A DNA stretch of 20,452 nt from assembly GCA_029862285.1 (NCBI GenBank), contig JAOTXR010000002.1:1-20452 (forward strand). Reading direction: 5' to 3'. A program made the position numbers and the translations under genes. Shown one piece after another: positions 18,233 through 20,452 of this stretch. The stretch is from Gammaproteobacteria bacterium (GTDB taxonomy: Bacteria; Pseudomonadota; Gammaproteobacteria; Steroidobacterales; JABDKV01). Numbering within the stretch: the first letter of the stretch is position 1; each line of letters starts with the position of its first letter. The notes under the pieces are model-generated. The model saw nothing but the letters and a program-made list of their open reading frames with translations, was not told the origin of the DNA and searched no databases.

Positions 18233-20452
18233 AAACAGGTTCCTCTTCAGTATCCGTTCCAGTAGTTGTAGTCGGGGTCCGGCGCTTGTCGAGTCTAATC
18301 AACAGCGGCGGCAGCAATAAGAAGTCGACGATTAACGCGATGGCAATACCGATGGCGGTTAATGCGCCCATCGTGCCGTTGATTTCGAAGGCGGAAAAAC
18401 TCAATACACCAAATCCGGCAATCAGGATCACTGTAGTGACTGTCAAAGCCAGGCCGACAGTGTGAAACGCGTATCGTACGGCGTCGGGCGCATCCAGACC
18501 GCGCTCGCGTCTCGCGCGCAGGTACTTGCTGAGAAAATGCACCGTGTCGTCAACGATAATGCCGAGGATCATGCCGGACACGACTGATGCGGCAACATTA
18601 ACCTGGCCGACCGCAATTCCCCAAATGCCAAAAGCCAGACCGATGGGCAAGAGGTTGGGCAACAGGCTTAGCAGGCCTATGCGGAAACTGCGCAGGGCAA
18701 CCAAAAGCAAACCGGAAATCAACGCCAGACCGAGCAATGCTCCGCCGAGCATGCTACGAATATTGCGATCCGATATATGTGAGAACATTACTGATATACC
18801 GATCCCGGTCGTCGCTAAATCAGGGGTATTGTCGACAAGCCATTGCTCGCTGCGAGCCACCAGCCCGCGCAATTGCACCGAACTCAGGGATTCCATTGTG
18901 GCGACGAATTGGGTGGCCGACTTGTCGATATTCAGCTGGTTATTCAGATCCAGGCCGAACGGCAGCGACAGTTCGTATAACAACAGGTACTGCGCCGCCA
19001 TGTCACGTTGCTCAGGCAGGCGATACCAGCTTGGATCGTCACCGTGCAGAACACGATTGAGACGCTTGAAAGTGTCGCTCAACGTGTTGACATGAACCAC
19101 ACCGGGTTGGTCACGATACCATTGCGCGAAGCTGTCGAGTTGCTTGAGGAACTGCGGGTCGCTGACCCCATTGCTCTCACCGGCAGGTATGGAGTAGTGC
19201 ACCTGGTTGATGCCGGTGAGGTTCTGAATGGTGTAGTCAGTGTCACGGCGAAATTCGATGCTCTCACCGAAGTATTCGACGAATTCGTCATCGAGTTCGT
19301 TGGCCGGTATGAATGCCAGCAAAGTAATGCTGGCAAGCATCATGACAACTAAAAGTGCATTCGAGCGCTCGACTACAAAGGTGGCAAAGCGATCTATCCA
19401 CACTGTGGTGGGATGATCCACGGGCGCCTTGCGGCATGGCAGTAGTGATAAAACCGCGGGCAAGAAGAATGCCGCAAAAAAGAAGGCAGCCATAACACCC
19501 ATTGCGGCAATATTGCCGAGGTCACGGAATGGCGGCACGTCACTGAAGTTCATCGTCAGGAAGCCAATCGCTGTTGTTGCGCTCGTGAGAAACACCGGCT
19601 GCATGTTGATACGCATCGACTCGACAATTGCGGCTTGTTTGTCCATGCCGCGACGCATGGCATTAAACATGGAGACAATGATGTGAATACAGTCTGCAAC
19701 CGCCAGTGTCATTATCACCGTTGGCGCCGAAGCAGAAGGGCTGGTCAGCTTGATACCCAACCAGCCAGCCAGTCCCATACCGGTAACGATTGAAAGCGCT
19801 ATGACGATGACTGTAGCCAATGTGGAACTGGCACAGCGGACCAGTAGCAGCATCACAATAATGATGCCCATGTACATCAGCGGGACCAGTTTCTTCAGAT
19901 CGTCTATCGATGCCTCGAAAAAGGCGTTGTTCATCGCTATCGAGCCGGTCATGCGCAAATCGAGCCCGGGGTAATCCGCTTCGAATTGCTGCACCAGGTC
20001 CCGGCTAAGGGCAATGAGTTCGGATACTGCCTGTTGCGCCTCGCCACTGTCCTGTTCCGGATCCGGCATTTGAAAGGTCACAAATACGGCCGTTGTCCGA
20101 CTGTCCGGTGCAATGAGCCGATCGCGTAAGACTGGCTCGTTCAGCGCCACTTCGCGTGCGACGGCTATTTCCCCGGCCGAAAGGCTCTCGGGGTCCTCGA
20201 ACAAATCAGTCACTATCAGATCGTCGAGCTCGGAGCGCGTGTGCTGAAAATTGGTGATCGAGTCCACTCGCAACGCGTAGGGCAGCTGCCAGCCGGCGTC
20301 CGTCAGCTCAATAATGGCCGACAGAACTTCCGGTTCGAATACGTCCCCGCCTCTGGGCGTGATCGTGAACAACAACGTGTCGTTACGTGTATAGGTGTCC
20401 TGAATTTTGTCGAAAGCCTGGCGCTGGGGATTGTCTTCGCTAAAAAATACCC
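18219..20452 (-). CDS. RND/MMPL-superfamily transporter, 5' end outside the window
   Basis: 743 codons are visible; the frame is open to the window edge (FFSEDNPQRQAFDKIQDTYT just inside it), so the true start and first membrane helix lie beyond 20452. The first periplasmic loop is followed by helices such as LVPLMYMGIIIVMLLLVRC, ATVIVIALSIVTGMGLAGWL, APTVIMTLAVADCIHIIVSM, FLTSATTAIGFLTMNF and MGVMAAFFFAAFFLPAVL; then a second periplasmic domain (about 19290-18800) and helices ending with VSGMILGIIVDDTVHFLSKY and LTAIGIAIALIVDFLLLPPL. The repeated halves and Asp residues in the fourth and tenth helices (VADCIH, VDDTVH) are the proton-relay hallmark of MMPL/HpnN-like pumps, which handle lipids. 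It overlaps the LolA-like gene. Cargo unknown. Confidence 0.9.
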   Translation of the reverse strand, partial: VFFSEDNPQRQAFDKIQDTYTRNDTLLFTITPRGGDVFEPEVLSAIIELTDAGWQLPYALRVDSITNFQHTRSELDDLIVTDLFEDPESLSAGEIAVAREVALNEPVLRDRLIAPDSRTTAVFVTFQMPDPEQDSGEAQQAVSELIALSRDLVQQFEADYPGLDLRMTGSIAMNNAFFEASIDDLKKLVPLMYMGIIIVMLLLVRCASSTLATVIVIALSIVTGMGLAGWLGIKLTSPSASAPTVIMTLAVADCIHIIVSMFNAMRRGMDKQAAIVESMRINMQPVFLTSATTAIGFLTMNFSDVPPFRDLGNIAAMGVMAAFFFAAFFLPAVLSLLPCRKAPVDHPTTVWIDRFATFVVERSNALLVVMMLASITLLAFIPANELDDEFVEYFGESIEFRRDTDYTIQNLTGINQVHYSIPAGESNGVSDPQFLKQLDSFAQWYRDQPGVVHVNTLSDTFKRLNRVLHGDDPSWYRLPEQRDMAAQYLLLYELSLPFGLDLNNQLNIDKSATQFVATMESLSSVQLRGLVARSEQWLVDNTPDLATTGIGISVMFSHISDRNIRSMLGGALLGLALISGLLLVALRSFRIGLLSLLPNLLPIGLAFGIWGIAVGQVNVAASVVSGMILGIIVDDTVHFLSKYLRARRERGLDAPDAVRYAFHTVGLALTVTTVILIAGFGVLSFSAFEINGTMGALTAIGIAIALIVDFLLLPPLLIRLDKRRTPTTTTGTDTEEEPVYAST

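Noticed and set aside
1..20452. tRNA, rRNA, CRISPR, transposase or phage genes
   Set aside because: No cloverleaf-like segment, spaced direct-repeat array, transposase motif or terminal repeat was found by reading; a covariance-model scan would be needed to exclude small RNAs.

Overview
The window is a gene-dense stretch of bacterial chromosome, most likely from a gammaproteobacterium. The evidence is a PriA N-terminus and a ferrochelatase that read like gammaproteobacterial proteins, plus a sigma factor/DUF3106 locus and an RND/LolA-like/outer-membrane-protein operon typical of Gram-negative cells. A marine or sediment lineage (Woeseiales- or Chromatiales-like) is only a guess. No tRNA, rRNA, CRISPR array, insertion sequence or prophage gene was seen.

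Left part (1-2709): the start of priA runs leftward off the window. Its AT-rich upstream spacer carries a cluster of DnaA-box-like 9-mers. Divergent to it is a five-gene envelope locus: a secreted protein made of 11-residue Arg/Asp repeats, an ECF-type sigma factor that seems to start at CTG, a one-helix membrane protein in the anti-sigma position, a tiny acidic exported protein, and a periplasmic DUF3106 helical-repeat protein. Most of these reading frames overlap, which suggests translational coupling.

Middle part (2886-6547): an HNH nuclease converges on a sulfotransferase. Then come a stand-alone 5'-3' flap exonuclease and a fructosamine kinase (two-gene operon), and a convergent two-EF-hand protein. 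The last two share overlapping stop codons.

ABC region (6595-11299): a good sigma-70-like promoter and two adjacent palindromes precede a tightly overlapped operon: ABC ATPase, ABC-2-type permease, GldG-like auxiliary protein and DUF4340 protein. Together they should form one inner-membrane export or remodelling complex.

Leftward gene run (15739 down to 11301): a membrane-anchored coiled-coil protein with a C-terminal helix-hairpin-helix domain, DUF3291 protein, exported NTF2-like protein, ferrochelatase (hemH), double-VOC protein and cupin. Several junctions overlap. A 454-base spacer (15740-16193) has no convincing gene but contains several inverted repeats.

Right end (20452 down to 16194): an RND/MMPL permease (5' end outside the window), a LolA-like periplasmic protein and an outer-membrane beta-barrel overlap end to end. 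They look like an inner-membrane to outer-membrane lipid trafficking or efflux route. Candidates for under-described biology are the sigma/hendecad/DUF3106 locus, the RND-LolA-barrel operon and the membrane-anchored HhH coiled-coil protein.
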